Shown one piece after another: positions 12,235-24,043 of a stretch of DNA of 64,000 bases. The notes below the pieces were generated by a model. The model was not told the origin of the DNA, ran no database searches, and saw nothing but the letters and a program-made list of their open reading frames with translations. Numbering within the stretch: the first letter of the stretch is position 1; every line of letters starts with the position of its first letter. This stretch comes from Hermodice carunculata. Taxonomy: Eukaryota; Annelida; Polychaeta; Eunicida; Amphinomidae. A program made the position numbers and the translations under genes. The stretch covers positions 27,376,556 through 27,440,555 of the forward strand of contig OZ026624.1 of NCBI GenBank assembly GCA_964020975.1, in the 5' to 3' direction.

Positions 12235-13658
12235 TACCACATTAAAATCAGCCAAAGCGTAACTGTGTGCGAGGATATGAGGCTTTCAAAGTTTGATGGT
12301 TGTGCTGAATCAAGGACAACTGCAGGATTCAGTGTTACCCACATGATTAAAACATTCGCACCTTTACTGGTTGGGTGTAGCCCCTCACGGACAATAAAAG
12401 GGCAGCATGGGATTCATTTGGCACAGTATTCCAAGAACTATGGGTCGATAATCAACAATAGATCGGGAGAGAGGAATTGGCATGCTACAGGCTGGTTTAT
12501 CTGCAGCAGAGGTGGCAAGAAGACTGCAAGTCCACAAATCCACTATATCCAGACTTGCTACAAGATTCCAGGAGACTGGGGCCACAGCTGATAGACAGCG
12601 TCCTGGGAGACCAAGAGAAACCACACCTGCACAAGACAGACACATCACGGTGTCACATCTGCGGAACAGAACTCGACCAGCCACTGTGACTGCACAACAG
12701 ACACCTGGCAGAACCAATAACAGAATATCTGCCCAGACAGTCCATAATAGACTACAAGAACACCATCTACACACCAGGCGTCCTTACAGGGGTCAAATTT
12801 TGACATAGGCAAGAAGGCAAGCCTGACGACAATGGGCTACTGCCCATACTCGCTGGACCCATCAACAGTGGAGGGATGTGCTATTCACCGATGAATCCCG
12901 CTTCACCTTGTATCATGCAGATGGTAGGACACGTGTTTGGCGACGAAGGGGAGAACGCTACTCAGATGCCTGTGTGCTGGAAACAGATCGATTTGGAGGT
13001 GTATCAGTGATGGTGTGGGGTGGAATTTCATTCACCGCCGAAACCCAGCTAATCTTCATTGAAGGCAATCCTAACGCTGCCCGCTACACGGATGAGATCC
13101 TTCAGCCTGTTGCTGTCCCTTTCATTAGACACCACCAACTCCACTTGCTTCAACAGGACCATGCTCGGCCCCATGCCGCTAGACTGACAATGGATTTTCT
13201 GCAAGGAGAAGGTATTAACGTTTTGCCATGGCCACCCTTCTCACCTGATATCAATCCCATTGAGCATCTTTGGGACTACCTTGACCAGCGTGTTCGGAGA
13301 TGGGATCCAGCGCCCGCCAACCGCCAGCAGCTTCGCCAGGCTCTTCAAGAAGAGTGGGATTGTGTGCCCCGGCAGATGGTGCAGCAGCTAGTGTCATCCA
13401 TGCGCCGACGTTGCATAGCAGCTACAGATGCTGATGGTGGGCACACACAGTATTAGTGAACATGCCAATTTGTGAACTTTACAAATCAATGTTGCCCTGT
13501 TTATTGCCAGCTGGTCGAGCCCTCGTTGACAGTTTCAAGTTTTTGTTTTTCACATGTTTTACCAAAAAGACTGCAGAATATGGATCTAATTTGTTTCTGT
13601 GATATGAAAGTAACAATAAATATTTAAGTTAAAAAGTTTAAGGGTTGCGTTATTTGTT
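12235..13658 (+). mobile_element. Tc1-type DNA transposon nested in LINE B
   Basis: A nearly full-length Tc1 transposase (12482-13456) with flanks, placed between two parts of the LINE B endonuclease. The right flank ends near 13658, where LINE sequence (ESIFIEIPKEKAG) resumes. The right end reads inward as ACTGAACCAAACAAATAACG, and the left flank near 12234-12260 is only weakly similar, so the exact ends and target duplication are not certain. Since it interrupts LINE B, it is the younger insertion. LINE B lacks about 100 EN residues here, so a deletion accompanied or followed the insertion. Confidence 0.8.
12482..13456 (+). pseudogene. Tc1/mariner DD34E transposase, two in-frame stops
   Basis: A single frame holds the entire protein. 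The paired HTH DNA-binding part is at 12482-12700 (LSAAEVARRLQVHKSTISRL, then a GRPRETT hook). The catalytic triad is: D in LFTDESRF (about 12890); D in LLQQDHARPH (about 13160); and E in PDINPIEHLWD (about 13261), exactly 34 residues after the second D. Length, about 325 codons, is normal for the family. The frame is broken by TAG at 12806-12808 and TGA at 12824-12826, both just upstream of the catalytic domain; the rest is intact. The catalytic half alone is open from 12809. The good preservation suggests it is one of the younger elements here. Confidence 0.93.
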
Positions 13659-13659
13659 T

Positions 13660-15600
13660 GGTTCAGTATATATGGAATCAATATTCATTGAAATACCAAA
13701 GGAAAAAGCTGGTCTTCCGAAAGATGTTATACTGGGAGTTATGTATAGACCACCTAATACTGATCTAGATACTTTCAATAACATGTATAGTGATTTACTG
13801 ACTAAGGTGGCACAAGAAAATAAGATATGTTATATCATGGGAGATATAAATATTAACTTATTAAACTATGAGTCACATTTACCGACATCAAATTATCTAG
13901 ATGTGTTATACTCACACTCCTTTATTCCTTTAATCAATAGACCAACTAGAGTCACGTCAAAGTCGGCTACACTTATAGATCACATAGTATCAAACAATCA
14001 TGATAATGTTTCCTCCTCTAGTGGTTTTCTTTTTAAAGATATGTCAGACCACTTCCCTGTATTCCACTTATGTGGCCAGAGTAGAAATTGTCGGAATGAA
14101 ATCCAGATATTACAGAAATGTATAATAAAAGATTCTGCTATTAATGAATTTACTGAAAAACTTGCCACTTTTGCATGGGATAATGTTTATTGTCTATATA
14201 ATCCTCAAGAAGCGTATACACAATTTTATAAAGACTTTAAACAGGTATATGATAACTGTTTTCCTATTGTTAATATACGAAAGAAATTCAACAGACATAA
14301 ACCTTGGATAACTGAGGGCCTGATGAATTCCATAAGAACAAAACATAAATTATATGAAAAATCCCTAAGCAGTTCAACACCTCTGCATGAGTGGCAGTAT
14401 GTAACGTATAAAAATAAGCTTACACACCTGATAAGAACTGCAGAAAAAACATATTATAGTGAGTTACTTGATGCTTCTAGAAATAATTTGAAAAGAACTT
14501 AGAGAGTACTGAACATGATTATAGACAAGAAGAAGAAGGGTGCTACATTAAAACATTTTAAGATTGGGGAGAACCTAGTTTCTAACCCCAAGCTTATTGC
14601 TGATCAATTCAATGATTATTTTGTACATGTGGTCCATCTCTGTCTAAAAATATTGAGTCTACATATAACAATACAGATGTATTGTCATTTCTTAAGGGAA
14701 ATTATGATAGCTCCATTTACTTATCTCCAGCCTCAACTGACGAAATAGTAAAGATCATAGAGAATCTAAAGTACTCAAGTCCAGGATGGGATGAAATAAG
14801 TTCTAAGGTCGTTAAAAGGGTGGCACAAGTTATTGCTAGCCCTCTTACGTTTGTGTGTAACTTGTCTTTTTTGAAGGGCGAAGTACCAAATGAAATGAAA
14901 ATAGCTAGTGTTACACCCATTTATAAATCCGGTGACATGTCAGTCTTTAGTAATTATAGACCTATATCTGTATTAACCACGTTTTCTAAAATTTTTGAAA
15001 AAGTTATGTATGCACGTGTAATCGCGTTTTTAAACAAATAATATTCTCTATAAATACCAATTTGGATTCAGAGAAAATCACTCTACAGCTGCTGCTTTGT
15101 TGACTCTAACAGATTATATATCCAGTGCTTTGGATGAAGGTGACCATATACTTGGTGTTTTCATGGACTTAACAAAAGCGTTTGACACCGTAAATCATAA
15201 AATCAGTATCCTTGAAAAGCTGAATGTATTACAGAGGCGAATTATTCGTATCATATCTTTCTCACATTACAGAACTTCAATGAAAGCATTATTCAATGAC
15301 CTGGAAATTTTGACTCTACAACAGATTAATATTTTTCAAACAGGGATTTTTATGTATCAACACACTAAGGGAAAATCTCCAGATGCCAGCTTACATATGT
15401 TTGTACAGAACAGTTCTATCCATAATTATTATACAAGACAACGTCAGAATTTACATGTAAAAAGATGCCGAACAAAAATTAAACAATTTTGTATAAAATA
15501 TCATGATGTGAAAATTTGGAATGACATTCCACCACTCATTAAAAATTACAGTTATCATATGTTCAAAAATCATCTAAAATTGCATTTACTGTCACTATGA
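13660..15600 (+). pseudogene. LINE B ORF2, EN C-terminus + RT + C-terminal region
   Basis: EN resumes at 13660: ESIFIEI, GVMYRPPNTD, IMGDININLL (catalytic residues), RPTRVTSKSATLIDH and MSDHFPVFHL. A linker (HKPWITEGLMNSIRTKHKLY) ends at 14502. RT starts near 14700 in other frames (LKYSSPGWDEISSKV, YKSGDMSVFSNYRPISVL), then DLTKAFDTVNHKI (about 15165-15205). After this, the sequence jumps straight to a C-terminal segment (ISILEKLNVLQRRIIRIIS to HLLSL, stop at 15600), so the RT palm core and YxDD box are deleted. At least three frame changes are seen between 14502 and 15097. Confidence 0.85.
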
Positions 15601-15877
15601 TCGCTCGATCCGTACCATATCCTCTTGTGTCTGTTTTTGTTTATGTGTTTGTTTGTTTTACTATGTACAGTTTTATGTAGCTAACAAATTTGAAATATAT
15701 ATATGTATCCTAATATTACACCAGTATTCCGTAATGTAAATGTATTAATTCTTATCATAAAGGAGGTTCTATAAGCATGTATATGCTTCTTTCCCTCCTG
15801 CCAATATTTGTGTCATATATTGTATATATTGTGATTTGTAATGAATTATTTGGCGAATAAAGAAATCAAATCAAAAA

Positions 15878-17030
15878 GGCGGAAGGTAACACCCCAGAAC
15901 GCACTTCTCAAATCGGGGGGAGGGCAGGCGGTCGGTGGCTTGGCTTAAAATTTCAGTCCCATTTGTAGCTTTAATGTATGGCCCATAACACTACGTTATT
16001 GGAACCAAGGCTGTTCTGCAGGCTGGTCTTATTACGTTGTAGATTAAACTCCGGGCAATTCAATTGGATTAGTTGGTATACAACCCCCACCCCCTCCCTG
16101 CGCCTTATACATGTAGACATATACGTTTGAGCAAGGTCTTGTGTGTGCTCCGAAACTGGTCTTCTTTATATTACCACCATCTAACGCTCTATCTTGGCTT
16201 GACCTTGGGCACTTTCGTCTGTCTTAGAAAACCTTGCAAGCAAAGAAACAAACAATTCAATTACGATTGATGATCTTTGATTTGCGATTACTACTGAAAA
16301 GGCTACGACTCTGTAAATTTTTGCGGGGGACCTAATATTGCAGTTTTTACATTATAAAGGCAAATAATTTGTGATACATCATTTATGTGAAGTAAGCGTC
16401 AGGTAGCTTACCTTTGTTGCTATGAGCTGTCACCAGACAAGGTCCATCACTTGCGGCCATATCAGCGAGGGACTCTCCAGCAAAGCCATTGATACCTCCT
16501 GGGTGGCAACTCCCATTTCAGAGGCAACGTGAGACATGTCTTCATAAGATACTGGATTTTGAACTTTACTTTCACTCAAAAATTCTGTTCAGCATCGTCC
16601 AAAACCTGGGACCAAATGTCCAAATCTATTGACCATGTTGACGTGTCATGTGCACCGGCATGTAGGTATGCTGTATCACCTCCGCCAGGAATATCTCTGT
16701 TCTTTCTTCAACGCGCTCCCAAACTTTGTGCCAGGTCAAGCGCCTGTAACAAAACTTCACCTTAAGAATCATCCATAGGATCTAGGCCTACTTTTTCAAT
16801 TTTCCGTATTTTATTTCCCCGTAAATGAAGCATATGCCGCTGGACATGAGCAGCATAACTCGGGAGTGGCTTTTCCCTCGGGCACACGAGTTACTCTGAG
16901 GCTTGGCTCTACACTTTTGAAAGAAATTCCACTAAAGAGGCCTCACAGCTTATTGTATGACCTCAATCAGAACAAAGAATGACCTTGCACGCTTTGCCTG
17001 CTCGATCATTCTTTGTTCTGATCTTGCTCA
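15878..17030. other. Unassigned stretch with an inverted repeat at its right end
   Basis: No gene is recognised. On the minus strand, 16412-16700 has moderate coding-like composition followed by a donor-like GTAAGC (complement of 16406-16411), but no single frame stays open, so it is not called. A perfect 17-bp inverted repeat lies at 16967-17023. Confidence 0.5.
16967..17023. repeat. 17-bp perfect inverted repeat, 23-base loop
   Basis: ATCAGAACAAAGAATGA (16967-16983) is the exact reverse complement of 17007-17023. It abuts the 3' end of LINE C. Confidence 0.9.
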
Positions 17031-17252
17031 CTATTATTGTTATATTATATTTTAAACGTATTCATTTTCTCTGGATTACCTAATAGTATACAAAGACTAA
17101 TCTGGAAGCTCTTCAGTACACAAAACGACGCACAGGAATATATACAATACTCACTGGACGAGAACAGAAGACTAGATTCATGGCTTGTACACGAATAACA
17201 CAATTGATGCCAAATAATGGAGAGTTATAATTAGATTATATACCAAATTAGT

Positions 17253-18301
17253 AAATAAAATGTCTAGATTCTGATAGGAATGTCTGAACAGCCTCAAAGA
17301 TAAATACATTATCAGTGTCTGGCAGATCCTCACTACCTTTCAAGAGAATATTTAGTAAAATGTCACTAGAGCACTGAACTATTAGAGTCAGATATACACC
17401 TGGAGCAAGTTAGTGACACACAGTGTTCAGTAGACGGACCCTTTGCATAGTGAACTTCGGGCATGACAAAATGTAACGTTTTCTATCTTCAGTAGGATGA
17501 GAGCATGCACAAATTGAGGCTGGAAGGATATTGACATGATATAGGTGGTCATTTAAAACTGAGAAGTTAGGACCTATTTGCGTGTGGGCATATGTTAAGG
17601 AAAAGACTTCCATGTTTGAAGTATGCGGGCTTTTTGTCAACATTTAAGAATAATAGTTTTAATTTAGATTTAAACTGTGGCAGGGAATCGGTGAAACGAG
17701 CATCAACCAGGAGGTTATTCCATAATTTGATAGCAAATGGGAGAAATGAATCGGTGAGGCCATTGGTGGTGAACCTAATTTGGCGTAATTCAGTACGATT
17801 TCTCAATAGACGCCCAGTAGTGAATGCAACGTCATGAAGAACGAGATCATGTATGTATTGTGGAGTCAACCTATTATACATTTTGAGGAAAAGAATACGT
17901 TTGAATATTTCCTCCAATTTGCCAGAGTTTGCCATTCAAGCTCCACGAGAAATAAAACACGTGGAGTGTATCTGGTTGCGCCAAAGCAGATCCTGGCTGC
18001 CCCATACTGCACAGCTTCAATAGATTGTGACATATTATCAGTGCAATTGTCAAACAGGACACACCCATATTCGAGGACAGTACAAATCATTGTACTATAC
18101 AACTGTATCAGTGTCGGTTGGGTGAGTTTGTATTTTAGTCTGTGTAAAAGAGCAAGCCATTTTCTGGCTTTATTAACAATGCGTGTTATATGCTGGTGCC
18201 ATGACAAATTAATTGAAAGTGTAACTCCACAATGTGTATATAGAGTAGCCTTAGGCATCGGTGTGTTTCCAAGAAGTAGTTGAGGATGATCTGGCTTATG
18301 T
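17253..18301 (-). pseudogene. LINE C ORF2, post-RT and C-terminal Cys/His domain
   Basis: The segment continues the RT protein after the palm. It has THCGVTLSINLSWHQHITRI, then LEYGCVLFDNC (about 18065), and a Leu/Asn-rich region (IKLWNNLLVDARFTDSLPQF). Near 17.50 kb lies a Cys/His cluster (CACSHPTEDRKRYILSCPKF), the zinc-knuckle-like end found in many Jockey/I-type ORF2 proteins. A conserved tail follows the knuckle in C, F and G alike (LAPGVYLTL ... FEAVQTFLSESRHF). The coding frame shifts at least twice. Confidence 0.8.
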
Positions 18302-19068
18302 CATTTTGCTGAAAGGGTCATTGAGGTAGATTTTATGGCATTAAATGTCATCCGACAGAGCTTTCCCCAACGATAAATTTGTATAAGATTAGAATTAAGG
18401 CTTTCAGCTGTGGCCATTGGTTTGTGGACAATTTCAAGAATACAGGTATCATTCACAAGTAAATGGATGTCACAGGTGATATTGACAGTGATGTGGTTAA
18501 TGTAAATGAGGAAAAGGAGGGGACCAAGGATGGAGCCTTGGGGCACTCCAGCCTCTATAGGGAGCCAGGGTGAGGTCTGTTCTCCAATAGTAACGCATTG
18601 AAGTTGGTTTGAGAGATAGATTTCTATTAATAGTAACACAGGATCTTCAAACCCCAAATGTGTCAGTTTAAAAAGTAGACCTGCGTGCCAGACTCTGGTA
18701 AAGGCCTTGGATATGTCCAGAAAAACCATTTGGGCCTCATGGCCGAACTCAAGGCCACTGTAAATAGTAAGAAGTATGGTAACAAGTTGATTTATTGTGG
18801 AGTCGTTTTTCTTAAAGCCAGAGTTTTTACCAAAAAGCAAACTGTTACAGGTCAGATATTCATAGAAAATGTTACAAAATAGACGCTCTAGCACTTTAGA
18901 GACATTGCAGAGGAGTGAATTAGGCCCATAAGTTTCATTTGCCTGATTGTTATTTTTCTTAAGAACCGGGCACACGTTGGTCCTCTTCCAGGGATCTGGA
19001 ATATATGAGTTGGATAAGCAGAGATTGAATATTAGATCAGTGAGAGAATGTGAGATAGAAGTGGGCAC
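18301..19068 (-). pseudogene. LINE C ORF2, reverse transcriptase palm
   Basis: A 255-codon open frame with RT motifs in order: LIFNLCLSNSYIPDPWK, NVCPVLKKNNNQ, GFKKNDSTINQLV, motif A VFLDISKAFTRVWHAGLLFK, motif B GVPQGSILGPLLFLIYINHI, and LLVNDTCIL where FADDT is expected. One catalytic Asp of the YxDD box is therefore lost. It reads on into a W-rich thumb region and stops at 18301. Confidence 0.88.
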
Positions 19069-19464
19069 AGTATTTAAGTACAGTGTTGCCTATACCGTCG
19101 GGACCACAAGCAGAACTAGTTTCCAGAGACCTTAACGCCCTTTTCACATCATTTACTTGCGCCTGAAACATAGACAGGCGGGCCTCAGTCTGAAAGGCAA
19201 GGGCAAAGGATTATCTTCATGCGGGGTCTTGCATTGATCAGCAAAATACTTGTTGAATGTCACAGACTTCTCAATGTCAGAAGAAATATCCCTCCCATCG
19301 TCAATAAAATTGGAATGTTTTGATAAAGTTTACGACCGAGAATAGATTTGCTAAGGTCCCACCATCTTTAAGGTTTATCTCTCGGGAGTCTAGTTCAGAT
19401 CGGAGTTTGGTGAAGTAAAGACGGATTGAGTTTCAATAGCATTGACTGTAAAGTTTCATTTCCT

Positions 19465-20640
19465 TTAGTACAACTGAAAGAGGTGTTCAATATTTTGAGT
19501 AGTGCGGAATGTGTGAGGCCGAGGCTTTTGTGTCTGGCATTTATACCTGTTCCACGCGCGATTGCGCTGCCTTATTAGCGGCTTGATACTACATGTGATC
19601 CAAGGCTTGTCCCTCAGTTGAATGGTGACCTTGGGGTACGGAATAAACTGTTTACAGGTGTCATTAAATATGTCTGACCAGTATGACACAGTGTCACTTA
19701 TGGAGTCAAAAACTGTGAAACCAGTTTCCCAGGGAGCATAGTGGAGTACAGTGTTAAAGTTGTCAAAATCAGCCCTCTTGAAGTTCCAGACAGAATATTT
19801 GAAGGAGCGAATCTTGTAAAGATTCACAGAAAAAGAGCAAAAGACAACAGAATGATCAGACAAGGAGATATGAGGTAGTATGCCAGAGTTGAAGATATAA
19901 CCTGGGGAGTCAGTTATCATGAGGTCCAGTAGGTTTACAGAGTACTCTGACACACAAGTAGGTTCGGATATGAGCTGATGCAGGTTGTTTTGAGCCAACA
20001 TATCAAAGAGGTGCTGTCCAAGTTCACTGGCAAGTTGAAGAGAATCCCAACTTACACAGCAATTGTTTAAATCACCTCTTAATAGGAGTATTTTAGGGTT
20101 AAGTTCGATAGCAGACGAAATGGAGTGAGATAAATTGTCCAGAAATAGGTCTCTCTCTGCGGCAGATTGGCCTGGTGGACGATAATAAACACTTAGGATC
20201 AGTTTACCAGAAGGGACAGTAATTTCAGGCCAGATGCATCCGCTACTGGGAATATCCAGCTCCGCATATCTTCTAACAGGTAGATTGTCTTTTACATACA
20301 GGGCAAGCCCTCCCCAAACCAGTTTCACGATCCTTACGTAACGGGGTTTGAAAGCCTTCAAATACCAATAAAGCACCAGGGTAGGTATTATCGAGCCATG
20401 TTTTAGATAAAGAAATGACTTTCAGTTTTCCAGACTCCGCCAAAATACTTATTTCTTCGAGTTCTCCATCAGATTTTAAGCTGCGTACGTTGGGATGGCA
20501 CACAGAAAACCTGTTGAGAGTAACATTTTCAACTGGACCAGGGCTTGGATAAATACTTCTGAGAGCACCTTTAGTATAAGAACCGTCACATGCCTCATAT
20601 GGCATAGACTGTTGATAAGTAATATATTGCGGCAAATACT
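19465..20640 (-). pseudogene. LINE C ORF2, apurinic-type endonuclease
   Basis: EN opens with FSVCHPNVRSLKSDGELEEI and LSKTWLDNTYP (20.51-20.38 kb), shifts frame near 20.3 kb, and continues with GGLALYVKDNLPV, LILSVYYRPPGQSAAE, LLLRGDLNNCCVSWDS (catalytic D/N) and ISLSDHSVVFCSF (SDH). A basic linker (DKPWITCSIKPLIRQRNRAW) leads to RT. Just before EN is IYPSPGP (20554-20534), the degraded version of the DVHPNPGP motif seen in LINE F. Confidence 0.88.
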
Positions 20641-21499
20641 ATGAGGAAGGTAAAGGAGAGGATGAAACTATGATCGTGATAAGTAGACACGTTGGCAGAT
20701 AGGGGCAGGAACATAAACCCATCTTTGTTGTGAAATAACCCTACAACAGCCCTCTACTGATTTAAGCATATGCCCATTAGGGGGTATCATACTGGGGAAT
20801 GTCTGTCGCTGAACACTGTGCGACACAACAGAAAATAAATGCATTCTTGTTTACAAAAAAACTAATAACTGTATGACATTGTATGCTGGAAAACATAGTC
20901 TTCGAAACGACAAGTAGAGTAACAGAAACAGGAACACGAGAGAGTACAGAAAACAAAAAGTGTACAAAAATGGCAACAAAAGAGAGCAAGATCATCACAA
21001 ATGTAATGATGTGCATATGAAAATGATTGTCAATCTGGATGTAAGTTAAATCAGAGATTGACAAATGTAACCTGTTGTTATACCGAATTTCAAATCTACA
21101 AATGTATGACGTATTCTGCTAAGTTTACATGAGGTATGGAGATGTAGAGTGGCAAGAATAAAGACAGCTAATAGCATATAATAGCAATTGTACACTCGTC
21201 TAAAAAGTCTTGCAGTTGTCATATTGCATAAATGCACAATTCTGTAAACATTAAATACAAATAAAAGGATAAAACTTTAAAATACAATTTGTCGCAGGCA
21301 TAGAATCAGCTTTGTCTGTGTTAGTGAACAAAAACACCATTGTCATTTAACATGGATGTTCATACATGAAAAAATTTGAACCAAAAAATTAACTTGGGCT
21401 GAGAAACATAGACAGACAGAGAGAGAGAGAGAGGTAAGAAAAGAAAATCAGTCTGATATAAATGGTATGTAAAAGAGAATGACAGCAAATATGAATATT

Positions 21500-22570
21500 G
21501 CAATGGGCCATGACAAGACACAGCATATTAAATGACCCACAGCATGACACATACACATTTGCAAGGCTTGACTAGTGAGTAAATACAGAGACAGTCACTA
21601 GTTACAAGGCTTAACCATCAGAGTAAGCAGTACATGGCATGTAACGAATACAGCATATATCAACAAGCAAAAAGTTTTGACAGCAATCGACCAAGTAATA
21701 GTCATTAAATGTCAGATCGACTAGCACTTGCAGTTGCGTTTGGTTTGTTGTAACAAGTTATGTAATATGGTCAGCACAACTAAGTTGGATGATAGGGGTA
21801 AAACACAGCTGATGGTACACAGTTACACAGATATTAATGATGCCTATCACCCAGCAACAGTTACCTAAAGTATAAATCAGAAATTCAGTGAATACACATC
21901 ATGTAATCAGATGGGGAAAAAGGCAATATGTGCCCAACTGGACCAGGTGACATGAATGCTTGGAGATGTTTAACGTGGGTGCGCCGATGGAAACAACAGT
22001 ACTTTTTGCCTTCTTCAAACCAGATATTAACATGGATCATGACTTTGGTACACCCTGATAACTTTCTCATATGCTATAATACCACCTAACTAGCGCATAC
22101 AATACAGGCCTGGTCTGCCTCGCAATCCGTTCAAAAGACACGGGTCAAACTTTTTCACCCATTAATAAATATGAATAAGTGACATGTAAAACACAACATC
22201 AGCAAGTATGAATTTTTACAATGGCCCATGACAAGATACAGCTTATTAAACGGCTCATAGCACTACACATAGGTGGTCACAAGGCTTGACAAGCGGACTA
22301 GTATAGATGCGGAAACAACAGTGGTAAGTGTTATGTAACATTCAACCTCTATCATATGCCAAAGAATGGAATTATAACAGGCAGTTGGCAAAGTGAAAAG
22401 CCTGGAAATGTCGGATCAACTTGCAGGTTTGTAGCAGTAAATTATGTCTTATGATCAATATAAATGAGTTCGATGGTACAGATACAGCGCATCAGAAGGT
22501 ACATGTACAAAACAAAAAACTTAACATATCATGCATACCACCCAGCAAAGTTACCTATTCTCATGATAGC
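21500..22570. repeat. Diverged tandem duplication, period about 0.7 kb, in the LINE C spacer
   Basis: 21506-21860 and 22214-22556 match in the same order and orientation. Examples: ATGGGCCATGACAAGACACA versus ATGGCCCATGACAAGATACA, then AAGGCTTGAC, then CACCCAGCAACAGTTACCTA versus CACCCAGCAAAGTTACCTAT. Identity is roughly three-quarters by eye, so the duplication is old. It lies between ORF1 and ORF2 of LINE C. Confidence 0.75.
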
Positions 22571-22631
22571 ACACAGGTGATCACATGAGTAGTCTCTTGG
22601 TGGTTTGCAAAGCAAGAATTAGAAATAAGTT

Positions 22632-23400
22632 CATTAAAAAAAAGTAGCAAAATGGACACATCAAAATAATAAGTAAACACAGACAATACAATAGTTCAAC
22701 CCATGTGACCTTTTTGCAGTCAAAACATTGTACGTAAGTGTACATCTGGGTAGCAGTAAGACTGAGTGTACTTTATTACTGATGCCGGAAAGTGGGCAAG
22801 GAACCATGTTTCGATGCTAACAAGCAAGGGAAAATTGGCTACACAGGCGTGGGCAAAGTGTGGATTTAGAACAAATACATCAGATATACAACAAAACAAA
22901 ACATCAGACTTTAGACGTGTTACAGAGGTGATAATAAAACTATGGGCACAGAATTTTCTATCGGAAACCTCACGAGGGGTAATAACAAGGGGCAGGGGGT
23001 GTATCTCACCTGGAGAGAGGTGAATTAAAGTCAAGCATACTTGTCCAAATCCTCCTTGTTGTATATCTGCACAGCAGGACCTGACTGATCAGGCTGATCA
23101 CTTGCCCAGTGATTATGTTCCCGAACAAAAAGTCTACTGTCTTTTAACCAGCAGGATTGTATCTCGTTTTGTTTTCTCAGGGCCCTGGCTAAGTACATTA
23201 TGTGGGCCCATTTTCTTGTTAGGTCCTCAGAGATGAAAATGTCCCTTTTTTTCTTCTCACGGCATAGAGTTTTTGTCTTACCCTGTAAGACACAAACTTA
23301 AAGATGATAGCTCGGGTTTTTTCTCTGCGAGTGTCAGGTTTTCCCACTCGATGGGATCGGCAGATGTCGTTTGGATTACATGTACACCAAGGGACTTAAT
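22632..23400. repeat. ORF1-end repeat, copy 1 (part of LINE C)
   Basis: A stretch of about 770 bp with a close second copy at 24505-25273 in the same orientation (for example GCAGTCAAAACATTGTACGT in both). It contains the end of LINE C ORF1 and following sequence. Both copies start beside an A-run on the plus strand. Confidence 0.9.
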
Positions 23401-24043
23401 ACAATCCAGGATCATCTTGTCCGTGTCCTCATCTGTCCTCTCGGGTTCATTGGTCCATATCCATACAGCGTTGCCACAACTGTACTGTTTCAACTCATCT
23501 AAGTCTCTCTCAACCTCAGTGATTCGTTACCCATGTTCAGTGTTTCTACTTTCAGCAACTTCAAGTCTTTTTGTCATGTTGGTAAGCTTATTGTTAGAAT
23601 CCCTGAGTTTGATTTCAAGGTGAACTACTCTGGATTCCAAGTCGGAGATTGACTTCACAAAACTTCCATGGTTTACTTTTGTGATTTCATCAATGAACTT
23701 GCGTAGAAAGGCCTTGATCTTGGGACTTGAAAAGATATGAAAAAGTTCTCGATTTTGTCTGTGGAGGTTGGATCACACCGGTAGCACTAGGCTGACCAAC
23801 GGCAGGGATAATAATGCCAGAACTAGGCTGACCAATGGCAGGGGTAATAACGTGGGGATCACCAACGATCTCGTGGTGGTGTTTCACTGTAGGTAGTGAT
23901 TCTCCAGTAGGCGAATCCCTAGGGCGAACAGGTCCCTTCTGTACTGAAGAAGTCACAGTAATTGGCATACTGGACATAACCGAGGCATCACCAGCCAATT
24001 CAGACAAATTAGCAGCATTAATCCTATTCATATTCCTTTCCAT
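23050..24043 (-). pseudogene. LINE C ORF1
   Basis: The N-terminal 117 codons (24043-23690) form a low-complexity Ser/Thr/Pro-rich region (ITPAIGQPSSG and similar repeated units). After a frame change, 23493-23278 reads NAVWIWTNEPERTDEDTDKM and CIKSLGVHV, the RRM-like nucleic-acid-binding domain seen in LINE F ORF1 (SLRIWSNQPESHQEDTDQIV). A further frame holds DIFISED near 23.24 kb, the start of the C-terminal domain. It would act as an RNA-binding chaperone, but the copy is broken. Confidence 0.78.

Larger units (their letters stand above)
10850..15877 (+). mobile_element. LINE B: PHD-finger non-LTR retrotransposon with nested Tc1 and internal RT deletion
   Basis: The order is: ORF1 of L1-like build (10.85-11.64 kb); ORF2 starting with a PHD-type zinc finger (11.73 kb); the start of EN (HMNIRS, about 12.21 kb); a Tc1 transposon; the rest of EN (13.66-14.06 kb); a linker; RT (14.70-15.20 kb); and a C-terminal region (15.21-15.60 kb). 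The 3' end carries AATAAAGAAATCAAATCAAA, a short repeated tail of the L2/CR1 type. Between motif A (DLTKAFDTVNHKI) and the C-terminal segment (LEKLNVLQRRIIRIIS) the middle of RT, including the YxDD box, is missing. The element is dead. The 5' UTR may begin upstream of 10850; its start is not visible. It is related to LINE A. Confidence 0.88.

Noticed and set aside
16412-16700. Minus-strand exon candidate ending at a GTAAGC donor
   Set aside because: No single frame stays open and no family motif is recognised; coding-like look may come from an older repeat.
22720-23034. Minus-strand frame of 104 codons and its plus-strand partner
   Set aside because: Both lie in the duplicated LINE C ORF1-end region and are shadows of that element.
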